Positions 9,149 to 19,193 of a DNA stretch of 64,000 nucleotides are shown one piece after another. This DNA is from an uncultured Psychroserpens sp. GTDB lineage: Bacteria > Bacteroidota > Bacteroidia > Flavobacteriales > Flavobacteriaceae. Every line of letters starts with the position of its first letter. The first letter of the stretch is position 1. Under the pieces are notes generated by a model. That model was not told the DNA's origin. It did not search any database and was given only the letters and a program-made list of their open reading frames with translations. The stretch is taken from assembly GCF_947503375.1 (NCBI RefSeq), contig NZ_CANNDQ010000001.1, positions 124,001 through 188,000 on the forward strand, written 5' to 3'. A program made the translations under genes and the position numbers.

Positions 9149-10903
9149 TTATGATTGTATGTTAAGTTTCAAACTCAACTCTTTAAGTTGTTCATCATCT
9201 ATTGGTGCTGGTGCATCTATCATCACATCTCGCCCATTATTGTTTTTTGGAAAAGCAATAAAATCACGAATTGTTTCTTGTCCACCAAGTATGGCCACAA
9301 GTCGATCTAATCCAAATGCTAATCCACCATGTGGTGGTGCACCATATTGAAATGCATCCATTAAAAACCCAAATTGTGCTTTAGCCTCTTCTGGTGTAAA
9401 CCCTAAATAATCAAACATTAAGGCTTGTGTTTCTTTATCATGGATACGAATAGAACCACCTCCAATTTCGTTCCCATTTAACACTAAATCGTAGGCATTG
9501 GCTTTAACAGCTCCTGGATTGGTTTTTAGCAACTCTATCTGCCCTGGTTTTGGTGATGTAAACGGATGGTGCATGGCATGATACCGTTCTGTTTCTTCAT
9601 CCCATTCTAGCAATGGAAAATCCATAACCCAAAGTGGTGCAAATTCGTTAGGTTTACGTAAGCCTAAGCGTTCTGCGAGTTTCATACGTAATGCGCTTAA
9701 CTGTGCTCTTACTTTATTTGTGTTTCCAGAAAGCACACAGATAAGATCTCCTGCTTTTGCTCCTGTAACTTCAGCCCATTTTGCTAAATCATCTTGATCA
9801 TAGAATTTATCTACTGAAGATTTAAAGCTTCCATCATCATTACACCTACAATACACCATTCCTAAAGCACCTACTTGAGGGCGCTTTACCCAATCAATCA
9901 ATTTATCAATCTCTTTTCTTGTGTAAGTATTTCCATCAGGAACGGCGATACCAACTACCAATTCAGCAGAATTAAATACATTGAAATCTTTGTGTTGGGC
10001 AACGGCATTCAATTCTCCAAACGTCATCCCAAAACGAATATCTGGCTTATCATTTCCGTAGAGACGCATCGCATCATCATATAGCATTCTAGGGAATTTG
10101 TCAATTTCAACTCCGTTTACTTCTTTTAATAAATGACGAGTTAAACCTTCAAAAGCATTCAATATATCTTCTTGCTCAATAAATGCCATTTCACAGTCAA
10201 TTTGTGTGAATTCAGGTTGTCTATCGGCTCTCAAATCTTCATCTCTAAAACATTTTACAATTTGAAAATATTTATCCATTCCTCCAACCATCAATAATTG
10301 TTTGAACGTTTGAGGTGATTGTGGTAATGCATAGAACTGACCTTCATTCATACGAGAAGGCACAACAAAATCACGTGCGCCTTCAGGCGTTGATTTAATT
10401 AAATAAGGTGTTTCAACTTCTATGAAGCCTTCATTAGACAAATAATTTCTAACTTCTTGAGTTACTTTATGCCTAAAGATTAAACTGTTTTTTACAGGAT
10501 TACGACGAATATCTAAGTAACGGTATTTCATACGTAACTCTTCGCCGCCATCAGTATCATCTTCAATTGTAAATGGAGGTAATTCTGCCTCATTTAAAAT
10601 GGTTAATTCAGAAACTAATATTTCTATATCTCCAGTAGGCATATTAGGATTTTTAGAAGCACGTTCAATAACGTTTCCTTTCGCTTGAATTACAAACTCA
10701 CGACCTAACCCTTGAGCTTGCTTCATCATTGCTTTTGAGGTGCGCTCTTCATCAAAAACCAATTGTGTAATTCCGTATCGATCTCTTAAATCTACCCAAA
10801 CAATAAATCCTTTATCTCTAGATTTTTGAACCCAACCTGCGAGTATGACCTCTGTATTAATATGTGATGCTCTTAATTCACCACAATTATGACTTCTGTA
10901 CAT
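9149..10903 (-). CDS. aspS: Aspartyl-tRNA synthetase
   Basis: A 584-residue class IIb synthetase that charges tRNA-Asp. An N-terminal OB anticodon-binding domain (about 1-105) is followed by motif 2, [18 protein letters not shown] near residue 220. The bacterial GAD insertion comes next, then motif 3, [16 protein letters not shown] near residue 530. The length matches bacterial AspRS. A TAAATTTG -7 box at 10921-10928 (minus) precedes the ATG by 17 bp. The sequence does not settle whether it is discriminating or also charges tRNA-Asn. Confidence 0.97.
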   Translation of the reverse strand: MYRSHNCGELRASHINTEVILAGWVQKSRDKGFIVWVDLRDRYGITQLVFDEERTSKAMMKQAQGLGREFVIQAKGNVIERASKNPNMPTGDIEILVSELTILNEAELPPFTIEDDTDGGEELRMKYRYLDIRRNPVKNSLIFRHKVTQEVRNYLSNEGFIEVETPYLIKSTPEGARDFVVPSRMNEGQFYALPQSPQTFKQLLMVGGMDKYFQIVKCFRDEDLRADRQPEFTQIDCEMAFIEQEDILNAFEGLTRHLLKEVNGVEIDKFPRMLYDDAMRLYGNDKPDIRFGMTFGELNAVAQHKDFNVFNSAELVVGIAVPDGNTYTRKEIDKLIDWVKRPQVGALGMVYCRCNDDGSFKSSVDKFYDQDDLAKWAEVTGAKAGDLICVLSGNTNKVRAQLSALRMKLAERLGLRKPNEFAPLWVMDFPLLEWDEETERYHAMHHPFTSPKPGQIELLKTNPGAVKANAYDLVLNGNEIGGGSIRIHDKETQALMFDYLGFTPEEAKAQFGFLMDAFQYGAPPHGGLAFGLDRLVAILGGQETIRDFIAFPKNNNGRDVMIDAPAPIDDEQLKELSLKLNIQS

Positions 10904-10954
10904 AGTAAAAAATTGAACTGCAAATTTAATGAAGTTAATGGACTATAAAAATGA

Positions 10955-10982
10955 AAAAGCCATAACATTTGTTATGACTTTT
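10955..10982 (-). terminator. Terminator of the RND efflux operon
   Basis: AAAAGCCATAAC (10955-10966) pairs with GTTATGACTTTT (10971-10982) with one G-U pair, followed on the minus strand by a T-rich tract. Two further hairpins sit between it and the RND stop: 10996-11020 (AACCCTTTATT / AATAAAAGGTT) and 11025-11048. Confidence 0.75.
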
Positions 10983-11070
10983 CCTGCTATTAATCAACCC
11001 TTTATTATCAATAAAAGGTTCTTGTACACTGATTCAACATCAAGTGTATTATAGAAGCCGCTCTAAATGA

Positions 11071-14000
11071 CTAATTCCCATCTAGTGCTTGCTCAAGAGC
11101 TGCTTCTGTTTTTCTAAACTTTATTCTAATCCACATTTTTAATCGCATTGCCAAGTAAAATAAAACTGGTACTACAATTAAAGTTAAGAACGTAGCAATA
11201 AATAATCCATAGATCACTGTCCAAGCCAATGGTCCCCAAAAAATTACATTATCTCCACCAAAATAGATATTTGGATCAAATTCGCTTGCTAAGGTGTAGA
11301 AGTTGATGTTTAATCCTATTGCTAATGGAATCAATCCTAAAATTGTTGTAATCGCAGTTAAGATTACCGGACGTAAACGTGCTTTACCTGCCTTGATAAT
11401 TTGCTCTAATAATTGTTCTTTTGGTAAATACTCATCACTATCTAAATCTAATTCATTCTTTTTTCTATCAATTAATAGTTGTGCATAATCGAGTAATACC
11501 ACGCCATTATTAACCACAATACCTGCAAGCGCAATAATTCCCATCATGGTCATTAAGATCACAAAAGATGCTCCAGTAATTACAATTCCTCCAAAAACAC
11601 CTATCAAACTTAAAAAGATAGCTATCATAATGATTGTTGGTTTTGAAATTGAATTAAATTGGAAGATTAAAATTAAGAAAATCAATCCAAGACCTGTGAA
11701 AAATGCTCCCATCAAAAACGCCATTTCTTTTTCCTGTTCTTCAATCTGACCTGTATAATCAATTTTTACATCAGGAGGTAATTTATCATAGTTTTTCATT
11801 TCATTTTTGATCTGATTAACTACCGCACCTGCATCAACATAACCAGGAGCTAACGCAGAATAAACTGTAACAACACGCTTAGCATCTTTATGTTTAATAG
11901 CACTAAATCCTGAATTATTTTTTTGTTTTGCTACTGTTGAGACAGGCACCTCTTTTATTTGTCCAGAAGCCATGTCTCTAAAGATAATTTTCTGATTAAA
12001 AAGGGCACTCTTATTATATCTAAGGTCTTCATTAAAACGAACGTAGATATCATAATCGTCGCCATCTTCCTTATAAATTCCTGCTTTTGCACCAAACAAT
12101 GAATTACGTAGTTGTTGGCCAACTTGACCAGTGCTGACGCCTAGCTCACCAGCTTTTTCACGGTCTACTAGCACTTGCATTGCTGGCTTATCTTTATTTA
12201 CATCAATTTTTAACTCATCAATAGCTGGAATATTTTTCGAATTAATAAACTGACGCATCTCTTCAGCAACCTGAATTAACTCATTGTAGTCATTTCCTTC
12301 AATTTCAATATTCACTGGTGGTCCTGCAGGTGGACCATTCAAATCTTTTTCAACAGAAATGAGAACACCAGGATAAATCCCTGTTAAGGCTTCCTGAACT
12401 TTCTGACGTAATTCTTCACTGTCTTTCCCATTCCTGTATTTGTATTCTCGCATTGAAGCCGTAATCTTTCCTTTATGTGGCATTTCAGCGGCTGAGCCAC
12501 CATCGGTTTGAGGGTTCCCTGCACCTTCTCCCACTTGAGATACAGCACTTTCAATTAAGAAATTTTCATCATCTTTAATATATTCAGAATCATTTATAAT
12601 ACTATAAACTTTCTTTTCTATTTCTTTGGTGATTATATTGGTCTTCTCTATATCTGTTCCTTCAGGATACTCGATATAAACAATAATCTGATTTGGCTTA
12701 TTGTCTGGAAAAAACTCAATTTTTGTTCTTTGTGCATTGCAAGAAATAACGAAAGCAGCAATTGAACCAATAAATAGAAAAAATGCTCCAAAGCTAATTC
12801 CGAAAGGACGATAACCTTTGAGTGCCCCTTTGAGTGTACGCTCATAAAAATTTTCAAGTCGTACTAATGTTTTATTCTGAAAACGATTGGCTGCTTTTCT
12901 GAGAATAAGTCGGTAAATCCAAAGCATAATTGCTGTAAATACCATTATGGTTCCAATGGCTCTAAATTCACCTCCAACTAAAAGGATCACCAATCCAATT
13001 CCTCCAACAATGGCTGATATTGTAATGATTCTCTTTAGAGGCATGTCTTTGTCTTCAGTGGTCATAAATTGCGATACTAAAACCGAATTGAAGAAAATAG
13101 CAACTATTAGTGAAGATCCTAGAACAACAGATAATGTTATAGGAAAGTATATCATAAACTGTCCCATGAGGCCAGGCCATAATCCTAAAGGAATAAATGC
13201 TGCAACAGTAGTAGCTGTGGATATAATGATTGGAAATGCGATTTCGCCAATCCCTTTTTTAGCTGCTTCTAAACGTGATAATCCTTCTTCTTCCATTAAA
13301 CGATAGACGTTTTCCACAACCACAATACCATTATCTACCAACATTCCGAGTCCCATAATGAGTCCAAATAGAATCATAGTATTCATGGTATAACCCAAAG
13401 CGCTCAGTATCATTAATGACATAAACATAGACATTGGGATTGCAAAACCAACAAAGAGTGCATTTTTGAATCCAAGAAAGAACATCAAAACTGTTACGAC
13501 AAGTATAATCCCGAAAATGATATTATTCACTAGATCGTCAACTTGACCAATTGTTTTTGAAGATTGATCGTTGGTAATCGTTATTTTTAAGTTAGATGGA
13601 AATACATTCGCTCTAGCATTTGAAACAATAGTTTCAATTTTTTCAGCAGCTGCTACCATGTTTTTTCCTGAGCGTTTTTTAACGTCAAGCATTACAACCG
13701 TTTCTCCAGTCTCTAGTTCTTGATTGAACTCACGAGCATAAGTGGTTTTGTCTTTAGGTCTAAAGCTGATTGTAGCTATATCTTTCAAGTAGATTGGATT
13801 GCTTTTTTCTGACTTTACCACGAAATTTTCAAGCTCTTTTGGATCATCTATCTCACCAATAATACGTATGGTACGACGTTGGCCACTAGTAATAAAATTA
13901 CCGGCAGACATGGTCATGTTTCCATTACTAATGGCTCCTATGACATCTTGAAAATTAACCTTAGAAGCCATCATTCTATATACATCAACCGCTACTTCTA

Positions 14001-14604
14001 CTTCTTTTTCTTGAGCACCACGAATATCAACTTGTTTGATCTCATCAAGGTCTTCTATTTCATCTTCTAGGTATTCTCCAAACTCTTTTAATTTCTCTAC
14101 CGTATAATTTCCTGAAATATTAATATTTAAGATTGGCATTTCCTCAGACATACTCAACTCAAAAACATTAGGTTCTACTTTAGCATCGTTAAATGTTGGC
14201 CAATCTTCACCTGAAGTTTCAGCGTCAATTTCATCTTTAACCTTCTGCTTAGCTGCATCAACAGTAATACCTTCGTCAAACTCAACAATTACCATCGAAT
14301 AATCCTCTTGCGAAGTAGAGGTGATTTCAACAACATTACTTACGTTTTTTAGCCGATCTTCAAGAGGATCTGTGATAAGTTTTTCAATATCTTCAGCTGT
14401 ATTTCCAGGGAAAAGTGAACTGATATATATTTTGGTTTCTCTAATTTCTGGGAAGTTTTCACGAGGCATACTAAAATATGCTGAAGCGCCTAAGAATAAA
14501 ATCAGAGCAATTGCAACATACATTGTTGTTTTATTATTAATTGCCCAAGAGGATAATCCAAACTCTTTATCTACGTTCTTTTTAAACTTTTTGTTTTTAG
14601 CCAT
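11071..14604 (-). CDS. RND efflux permease (AcrB/HAE1-like)
   Basis: An inner-membrane proton-driven pump of about 1177 residues. It has the RND pattern: one N-terminal helix, a large periplasmic porter domain, a block of helices containing the relay motif MLVDNGIVVVENV, a second porter domain, and a second helix block (GIIALAGIVVNNGVVLLDYA). The second relay Asp of AcrB is Asn here, as in many HAE1 proteins. The ATG at 14604 is preferred over an upstream GTG at 14613; it overlaps the end of the adaptor gene by 8 bp, implying translational coupling. It is the last gene of a tetR-tolC-adaptor-pump operon. Substrates are unknown. Confidence 0.93.
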   Translation of the reverse strand: MAKNKKFKKNVDKEFGLSSWAINNKTTMYVAIALILFLGASAYFSMPRENFPEIRETKIYISSLFPGNTAEDIEKLITDPLEDRLKNVSNVVEITSTSQEDYSMVIVEFDEGITVDAAKQKVKDEIDAETSGEDWPTFNDAKVEPNVFELSMSEEMPILNINISGNYTVEKLKEFGEYLEDEIEDLDEIKQVDIRGAQEKEVEVAVDVYRMMASKVNFQDVIGAISNGNMTMSAGNFITSGQRRTIRIIGEIDDPKELENFVVKSEKSNPIYLKDIATISFRPKDKTTYAREFNQELETGETVVMLDVKKRSGKNMVAAAEKIETIVSNARANVFPSNLKITITNDQSSKTIGQVDDLVNNIIFGIILVVTVLMFFLGFKNALFVGFAIPMSMFMSLMILSALGYTMNTMILFGLIMGLGMLVDNGIVVVENVYRLMEEEGLSRLEAAKKGIGEIAFPIIISTATTVAAFIPLGLWPGLMGQFMIYFPITLSVVLGSSLIVAIFFNSVLVSQFMTTEDKDMPLKRIITISAIVGGIGLVILLVGGEFRAIGTIMVFTAIMLWIYRLILRKAANRFQNKTLVRLENFYERTLKGALKGYRPFGISFGAFFLFIGSIAAFVISCNAQRTKIEFFPDNKPNQIIVYIEYPEGTDIEKTNIITKEIEKKVYSIINDSEYIKDDENFLIESAVSQVGEGAGNPQTDGGSAAEMPHKGKITASMREYKYRNGKDSEELRQKVQEALTGIYPGVLISVEKDLNGPPAGPPVNIEIEGNDYNELIQVAEEMRQFINSKNIPAIDELKIDVNKDKPAMQVLVDREKAGELGVSTGQVGQQLRNSLFGAKAGIYKEDGDDYDIYVRFNEDLRYNKSALFNQKIIFRDMASGQIKEVPVSTVAKQKNNSGFSAIKHKDAKRVVTVYSALAPGYVDAGAVVNQIKNEMKNYDKLPPDVKIDYTGQIEEQEKEMAFLMGAFFTGLGLIFLILIFQFNSISKPTIIMIAIFLSLIGVFGGIVITGASFVILMTMMGIIALAGIVVNNGVVLLDYAQLLIDRKKNELDLDSDEYLPKEQLLEQIIKAGKARLRPVILTAITTILGLIPLAIGLNINFYTLASEFDPNIYFGGDNVIFWGPLAWTVIYGLFIATFLTLIVVPVLFYLAMRLKMWIRIKFRKTEAALEQALDGN

Positions 14605-15781
14605 TAGTGACACCTTTTTTGGAAATTATTTTTACAGTTTGTCCGTCTTTGACACTTCGTGCGCCTTCTTGAATGATCTCTGCATTATTATCAAGACCAC
14701 TTAAAACTTCAATTACATCGCCTTGTGTTTTACCTGTTTCAATAATAACTTGCTTTGCTTTGGCTTTATCTGCTTCTTTATTTTCAACAACGTAAATGAA
14801 CTGTTCTCCTTCAGCATTTTCAGAGATAATACTCTGAGGGATTAGAATGGCATCTGTATTGGTGTAATCGTTAATTTTAAGTCGAGCTGTTAGGTTTGGC
14901 TTTATTGTTTTATCGTTATTTGGAACAGCAACCTCTACTTTAAACGTTCTGTTTGCTGGGTTGATAAAATTACCTGTTTGTCGTACTTTAGCATCGAGCT
15001 TTTTTCCAAGTACAGGAAACTCTACCTCAACATCTTTACCATTACTAATGCTAGTGATATAGCTTTCTGGCACATCTGTTTCAATGTACATGTCATTAAG
15101 GTTTACAAGACGCATCAATTGAGTTTGTCCAGCAGCAACAACATTTCCTTGTTCAGTGATTACATCATCAATGACACCAGAAAAAGGAGCTCTTACGCTA
15201 GTTTTAGCTAGCATCTGATCAATTTGATTTATATTTTTTTGAAGCGCTTCGTACTGTGACTTCGTTTGTAGGTATTGTATTTCACTACCAATATTTTGTT
15301 CCCAAAGTCGCTTTTGACGTTCGTAGGTTGTTTTGGCTAAATCAGTTTGAACCTGAAGCTGTGCCTTTTGTTGCCCTAGTCCATTATCATCAATAGATGC
15401 AAGAATTTGACCTCTAGTAACCTTTTGACCTTCTTTAACGTAGACCTTATGTAATATACCACCCATTTCTGGTGTGATTACTAAATTTTGTTTGGTATCA
15501 ACACTTCCTTGGAGTTCTAAATAGTGTTTAAACTCTTCTGCTTTAGCTATAAATGTTGTTATTAAAGGCACATTTCGATCTGGACTTAACGTGCCTAGCT
15601 TATTATCTAATTGCTTTATTTTATTGGCAATCTCTTGTTGTTGGGTAACCAATTCATCTTTTTTAGATTGAATTTGTTTAACGTCTTCTGTTGCAATAAT
15701 ATCCTCTATGCTTTTTGCATTATCATTTCCACAGGAAACAAAAAGTAAAGTGATTAGTATTAAGGTGATATTGTGTTTCAT
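14597..15781 (-). CDS. Periplasmic adaptor subunit of RND efflux pump (HlyD/MFP), lipoprotein
   Basis: A 394-residue membrane fusion protein linking the pump to the outer-membrane channel. Residues 1-17 are a lipoprotein signal with lipobox LFVSC, so it should be anchored by an acylated cysteine. A coiled coil (about 25-60, KKDELVTQQQEIANKIKQLD) precedes a barrel-sandwich lipoyl half (GGILHKVYVKEGQKVTRGQI). An alpha-hairpin, the second lipoyl half (VRAPFSGVIDDV) and beta-barrel domains follow. It is co-transcribed with tolC-like and RND genes. Confidence is high for the role and low for the substrate. Confidence 0.93.
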   Translation of the reverse strand: MKHNITLILITLLFVSCGNDNAKSIEDIIATEDVKQIQSKKDELVTQQQEIANKIKQLDNKLGTLSPDRNVPLITTFIAKAEEFKHYLELQGSVDTKQNLVITPEMGGILHKVYVKEGQKVTRGQILASIDDNGLGQQKAQLQVQTDLAKTTYERQKRLWEQNIGSEIQYLQTKSQYEALQKNINQIDQMLAKTSVRAPFSGVIDDVITEQGNVVAAGQTQLMRLVNLNDMYIETDVPESYITSISNGKDVEVEFPVLGKKLDAKVRQTGNFINPANRTFKVEVAVPNNDKTIKPNLTARLKINDYTNTDAILIPQSIISENAEGEQFIYVVENKEADKAKAKQVIIETGKTQGDVIEVLSGLDNNAEIIQEGARSVKDGQTVKIISKKGVTNG

Positions 15782-15788
15782 AACTAAT

Positions 15789-17135
15789 TTATAATGTGTT
15801 TGGTCTGTTTAAAATCGTTTCTAATTTGGCTTTGTTAGTAATCACATTTAACATTGCTTGTAGGTATTCTTGTTGCGCATTATACAATTGTGATTGCGCT
15901 TGTCTAAGCTCGAAGCTCGAAGCTATACCTTCGAAAAACTTTGTTTCATTCTTAGCTTCAATACGTTCGGCTAGTTTTAAGTTCTCTTTTTTAATTTGGT
16001 AATCTTCGATTGAAAATTGATAGTTACTTTTTGCTGTAGCAATTTCAAGCTTTAGCATTTGTTCAAGCTCAGATAGGTTTTCTTCTGCGATTTCTAAATT
16101 GATCTTTGCGCGTTGTGTTTTTGATGCTCTTCCTAGAGAACTAAATATTGGAATATTCAAGTTTAATCCAAAAGATGAGAAACCAGCCCAATTTTGATCA
16201 GAATCTAAAAACGAAAACTCATTGCTAAACCCTAAATAACCACCATTTATGAATCCCGTTAAACGAGGTAAAGCCTTGCTTTTTTCTAACTTAACCAATA
16301 ACTCTTTAGAGGTTTTATCATTTTCAGCAATAAGAAAATCAATATTAGATTTTACATCTTCTTCAGCACTTAATAGCGCTAAAGAAATATTAGAGGTTGT
16401 TAAGTCTTCTAAAGCATCTGTTAAGATAACGTTTTGGTTGATATCTATTCCTAAACTCAGGTTTAACATTTGGTAAGCAATTACCTTGAGTCTTGTTGCA
16501 TTTTTAAGTAAACTTTCAATTCCCGAGAGTGTTATTTGCAGTTGCTCTACACTTTCTTCTTCGGTTAGTCCATTTTCAAAGATTTTAGTAGTTTCATCTA
16601 AATTCTTTTGCAGCACAGTTTTATTTCTTTCTAAAATAGCTTCGCTTTCTATTGCCAACAAAACATTTCCGTAGGCATTGATCACGTTTTGTCTTACTTC
16701 TAGATCTGTCTTTTCTTTAGCATATTTTGAAATTTCTAAAAACACTTTTACAGATTGCAACCCAACTAAGTATGAGCCATCAAAGATGAGTTGATTCAAT
16801 GTTGCTGTAGCTGAAACATTTTGCTCTGTTCCAAATATGACCTCTTCAAAATCTCCAGGGTCTCCTCCAAAAAATTCAGCCGGAACAACAGAAACTTGTT
16901 GTTTTAAAAAATTTTGATAATTGACATTGGCATCAATTTGTGGTAATCCAGTAGCTATGGTTTCCCATTTTTGCTCTTCAGCAGCTTCTATGTTTCGCTG
17001 CGCGTTCTTTACTTGTCTATTATTTTGTAACGCATAATCAATAGCTTCTTGCAGTGAAAATTGCATTGTATTTTCTTGTGCAACACCGTAAGAAGTAATG
17101 ATCAAACTTAAAATTAATATGAGTGATTTTCTCAT
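15789..17135 (-). CDS. TolC-like outer membrane efflux protein
   Basis: A 448-residue outer-membrane channel of the tripartite pump. The signal peptide MRKSLILILSLIITSYGVAQ is followed by MQFSLQEAIDYALQNNRQVK, the usual start of the outer membrane efflux repeat. Long helical segments repeat twice, ending with the second repeat (ASSFELRQAQSQLYNAQQEYL). It lies 3 bp after tetR and 7 bp before the adaptor gene, so all four are one operon. Confidence 0.93.
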   Translation of the reverse strand: MRKSLILILSLIITSYGVAQENTMQFSLQEAIDYALQNNRQVKNAQRNIEAAEEQKWETIATGLPQIDANVNYQNFLKQQVSVVPAEFFGGDPGDFEEVIFGTEQNVSATATLNQLIFDGSYLVGLQSVKVFLEISKYAKEKTDLEVRQNVINAYGNVLLAIESEAILERNKTVLQKNLDETTKIFENGLTEEESVEQLQITLSGIESLLKNATRLKVIAYQMLNLSLGIDINQNVILTDALEDLTTSNISLALLSAEEDVKSNIDFLIAENDKTSKELLVKLEKSKALPRLTGFINGGYLGFSNEFSFLDSDQNWAGFSSFGLNLNIPIFSSLGRASKTQRAKINLEIAEENLSELEQMLKLEIATAKSNYQFSIEDYQIKKENLKLAERIEAKNETKFFEGIASSFELRQAQSQLYNAQQEYLQAMLNVITNKAKLETILNRPNTL

Positions 17136-17138
17136 AGT

Positions 17139-17741
17139 TTATGATTGATTTTTTATGAATTTGTTTAATATTTTCAAGCCTTTGTCTGTAACAATTGCTC
17201 TAAGGTGGTATTCCAAATAACTTTCCATCAAGTACTCCATTGTAAAATGCTGTTTCGGAAATATGCTGTGATCTTTAATCCCTGTCATTCCGTTGAAGTA
17301 CATTCTTGAAATGAAATCAACATCAATATTTGGTCTAAATAGTTCTGTATCTACTCCTTTTTGTAAGCTTTCTTTAACAGACTCGTACATCTTTTCAAAT
17401 TGCTTTAATCGAAGTACATCATAAATCTGTGGATAGTACTTTTTTAATTGATATTGTGGTGATGTTTTTTCATTCTTAAGATGATGCATCACAAACATTT
17501 TTATATCATACAGTTCTTCTATTGGATTATTTGATGCTTCGCAAATAGAATCAATACCATCACAGATACTCTCAAAAAGATTAAATGTAACCGCTTCAAC
17601 TAATTTAGTTTTATTAGGAAAGTGCACATATATGGTCTTCTTAGATATTCCCATCTCACTGGCAATATCATCCATCGTAACACTCTTGAAACCTAGATTT
17701 AAAAAGAGTTCGGCCGATTTGTATATAATTTTTTCTCTCAT
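17139..17741 (-). CDS. TetR/AcrR-family transcriptional regulator of the efflux operon
   Basis: A 200-residue regulator. The N-terminal helix-turn-helix is at about 8-52 (GFKSVTMDDIASEMGISK, then KTIYVHFPNK), followed by a helical ligand-binding domain. It is the first gene of the operon with tolC, adaptor and RND pump. An inverted repeat straddling its promoter suggests autorepression relieved by a pump substrate. The -7 box lies only 10 bp from the ATG, so the leader is very short. Confidence 0.92.
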   Translation of the reverse strand: MREKIIYKSAELFLNLGFKSVTMDDIASEMGISKKTIYVHFPNKTKLVEAVTFNLFESICDGIDSICEASNNPIEELYDIKMFVMHHLKNEKTSPQYQLKKYYPQIYDVLRLKQFEKMYESVKESLQKGVDTELFRPNIDVDFISRMYFNGMTGIKDHSIFPKQHFTMEYLMESYLEYHLRAIVTDKGLKILNKFIKNQS

Positions 17742-17751
17742 AATCAGAACG

Positions 17752-17794
17752 CAAATTTACAATAGGAAACTTTAAAAACAAAAATAGTTTCCTA
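17752..17794 (-). promoter_or_regulatory. Promoter and operator-like inverted repeat of the efflux operon
   Basis: On the minus strand a TTTG (plus 17779-17782) is followed after exactly 19 bp by TAAATTTG (plus 17752-17759). A perfect 9-bp inverted repeat, TAGGAAACT (17763-17771) and AGTTTCCTA (17786-17794), flanks the TTTG, with one arm in the spacer. This geometry suits a TetR-type repressor. Confidence 0.7.
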
Positions 17795-17856
17795 AGTTTT
17801 AATGTTTTTTTAACATTCGCCTCAACAGAATTTATAGATTTTCTATGCTTTTGCAT

Positions 17857-17864
17857 TATTTTTG
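17857..17864 (+). promoter_or_regulatory. -7 element immediately before the polyprenyl synthase start
   Basis: TATTTTTG ends 4 bp before the ATG at 17869. Transcription would begin at or beside the start codon, giving a leaderless or near-leaderless mRNA. It also rules out the upstream in-frame ATG at 17845. Confidence 0.5.
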
Positions 17865-17868
17865 TGCA

Positions 17869-18843
17869 ATGCAAAAAATCAAATCATATAACGACATCTT
17901 CTTAAAACACCTTGAGAATTTTGTCGAACCTAAAGCACCAGCTACACTTTACGATCCAATACATTATATAATTCAACTTGGCGGAAAACGTTTACGACCA
18001 ATCCTTACCCTAATGACAGCTGAAATATTTGGATGCCATTATAATAAAGCTTTAAACGCTGCTTTGAGTGTGGAGGTGTTCCATAATTTTTCTTTAGTAC
18101 ATGATGATATTATGGATGACGCACCTTTGCGTAGAGGCAAAGCTACCGTTCATGAAAAATGGGATGTAAATACAGGTATACTTTCTGGAGATGCAATGCT
18201 AATAATGGCTTATCAACTATTTGAGAACTACGACCCTAAAACGTTTCAAAGTTTGGCAAAACTATTCAGCAAAACAGCTTTAGAAGTTTGTGAAGGGCAA
18301 CAGTATGATGTAGATTTTGAAACTCGTGACGATGTCACTATTCCTGAATATTTAAAAATGATAGAATACAAAACTGCAGTCTTGGTTGGAGCTGCAATGA
18401 AAATGGGAGCTATCGTAGCCAATGCTTCAGTTGAATGTCAAGATTCTATTTACGACTTCGGTAAGAATTTAGGAATTGCCTTCCAACTCCAAGATGATTA
18501 TTTAGATGCTTTCGGCGATCCAAAAACATTTGGAAAACAAGTTGGCGGTGACATTATAGAAAACAAAAAAACCTATTTGTATATAAAAGCACTTGAGTTT
18601 TCAAATGAAGAAGATCGGCTTCAACTAGAACACCTATATGGTGTTAATCCGTCTGATCCAAGTGAAAAAATACAAACGATAAAACAATTATTTGTATCTA
18701 CTGGATCAGCTGAAGCCACTAAAACTGAAATTAAAAAATATACAGAAAAAGCATTCTCACTTTTAGAAACAATTAAAATTTCTAACGATAATAAGAAAAC
18801 GCTCAAAACTTTTGGTACTGACCTTATGAATAGAAATGTATAA
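17869..18843 (+). CDS. Polyprenyl diphosphate synthase (trans-isoprenyl)
   Basis: A 324-residue all-alpha prenyltransferase that elongates allylic diphosphates with IPP, probably toward the quinone side chain. The first Asp-rich motif is VHDDIMDD, the second is QLQDDYLDAFGD, and the substrate Lys/Arg stretch is LGGKRLRP. The ATG at 17869 is chosen because the in-frame ATG at 17845 lies upstream of the -7 box. The next gene overlaps its stop by one base (TAATG). Exact chain length cannot be read from sequence; geranylgeranyl or longer (IspB-like) products are both possible. Confidence 0.92.
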   Translation: MQKIKSYNDIFLKHLENFVEPKAPATLYDPIHYIIQLGGKRLRPILTLMTAEIFGCHYNKALNAALSVEVFHNFSLVHDDIMDDAPLRRGKATVHEKWDVNTGILSGDAMLIMAYQLFENYDPKTFQSLAKLFSKTALEVCEGQQYDVDFETRDDVTIPEYLKMIEYKTAVLVGAAMKMGAIVANASVECQDSIYDFGKNLGIAFQLQDDYLDAFGDPKTFGKQVGGDIIENKKTYLYIKALEFSNEEDRLQLEHLYGVNPSDPSEKIQTIKQLFVSTGSAEATKTEIKKYTEKAFSLLETIKISNDNKKTLKTFGTDLMNRNV

Positions 18844-19193
18844 TGCAACTGCCAACTACCTTTGAACATTTAATAGCCAAAGCTGAAGACCTAGACCTCT
18901 ATAAGAAACTTATTCAGCAGGTTAATAAAGATTTTTTATTAGCCAATATCAGCCTTGATTTTGAGGAAGATATTCTTCCCTCAAGTTTGAAATACATTTT
19001 ACATGAAGTGATCTATAAATTGATTCAAGAAAAATTTACAGAATACCTCAACTTACTCTATATTGTAGATATATCTGAAAATAAGATCAAACAGTTAGAT
19101 GGTAGTGACATGTTGAAGCTTTCTGAACAAGTAACATTTTTGATTTTGCAACGCGAATGGCAAAAAATTTGGTATCGTCAAACCTATTCTTAA
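18843..19193 (+). CDS. Conserved hypothetical protein, 116 aa
   Basis: A predicted all-helical soluble protein without signal or membrane segments. Its ATG overlaps the stop of the polyprenyl synthase gene (TAATG), so the two are translationally coupled. The composition (Leu/Lys/Glu rich, with LKYILHEVIYKLIQEKFTEY) suggests amphipathic helices. I do not recognise a family. Its 3' end overlaps the convergent gene by 4 bp. Confidence 0.8.
   Translation: MQLPTTFEHLIAKAEDLDLYKKLIQQVNKDFLLANISLDFEEDILPSSLKYILHEVIYKLIQEKFTEYLNLLYIVDISENKIKQLDGSDMLKLSEQVTFLILQREWQKIWYRQTYS

Noticed and set aside
12947..13306. 119-codon open frame on the plus strand inside the RND pump gene
   Set aside because: It is antisense to a strongly conserved transmembrane block, has low-complexity Ile/Pro/Thr-rich composition and no promoter or family resemblance.
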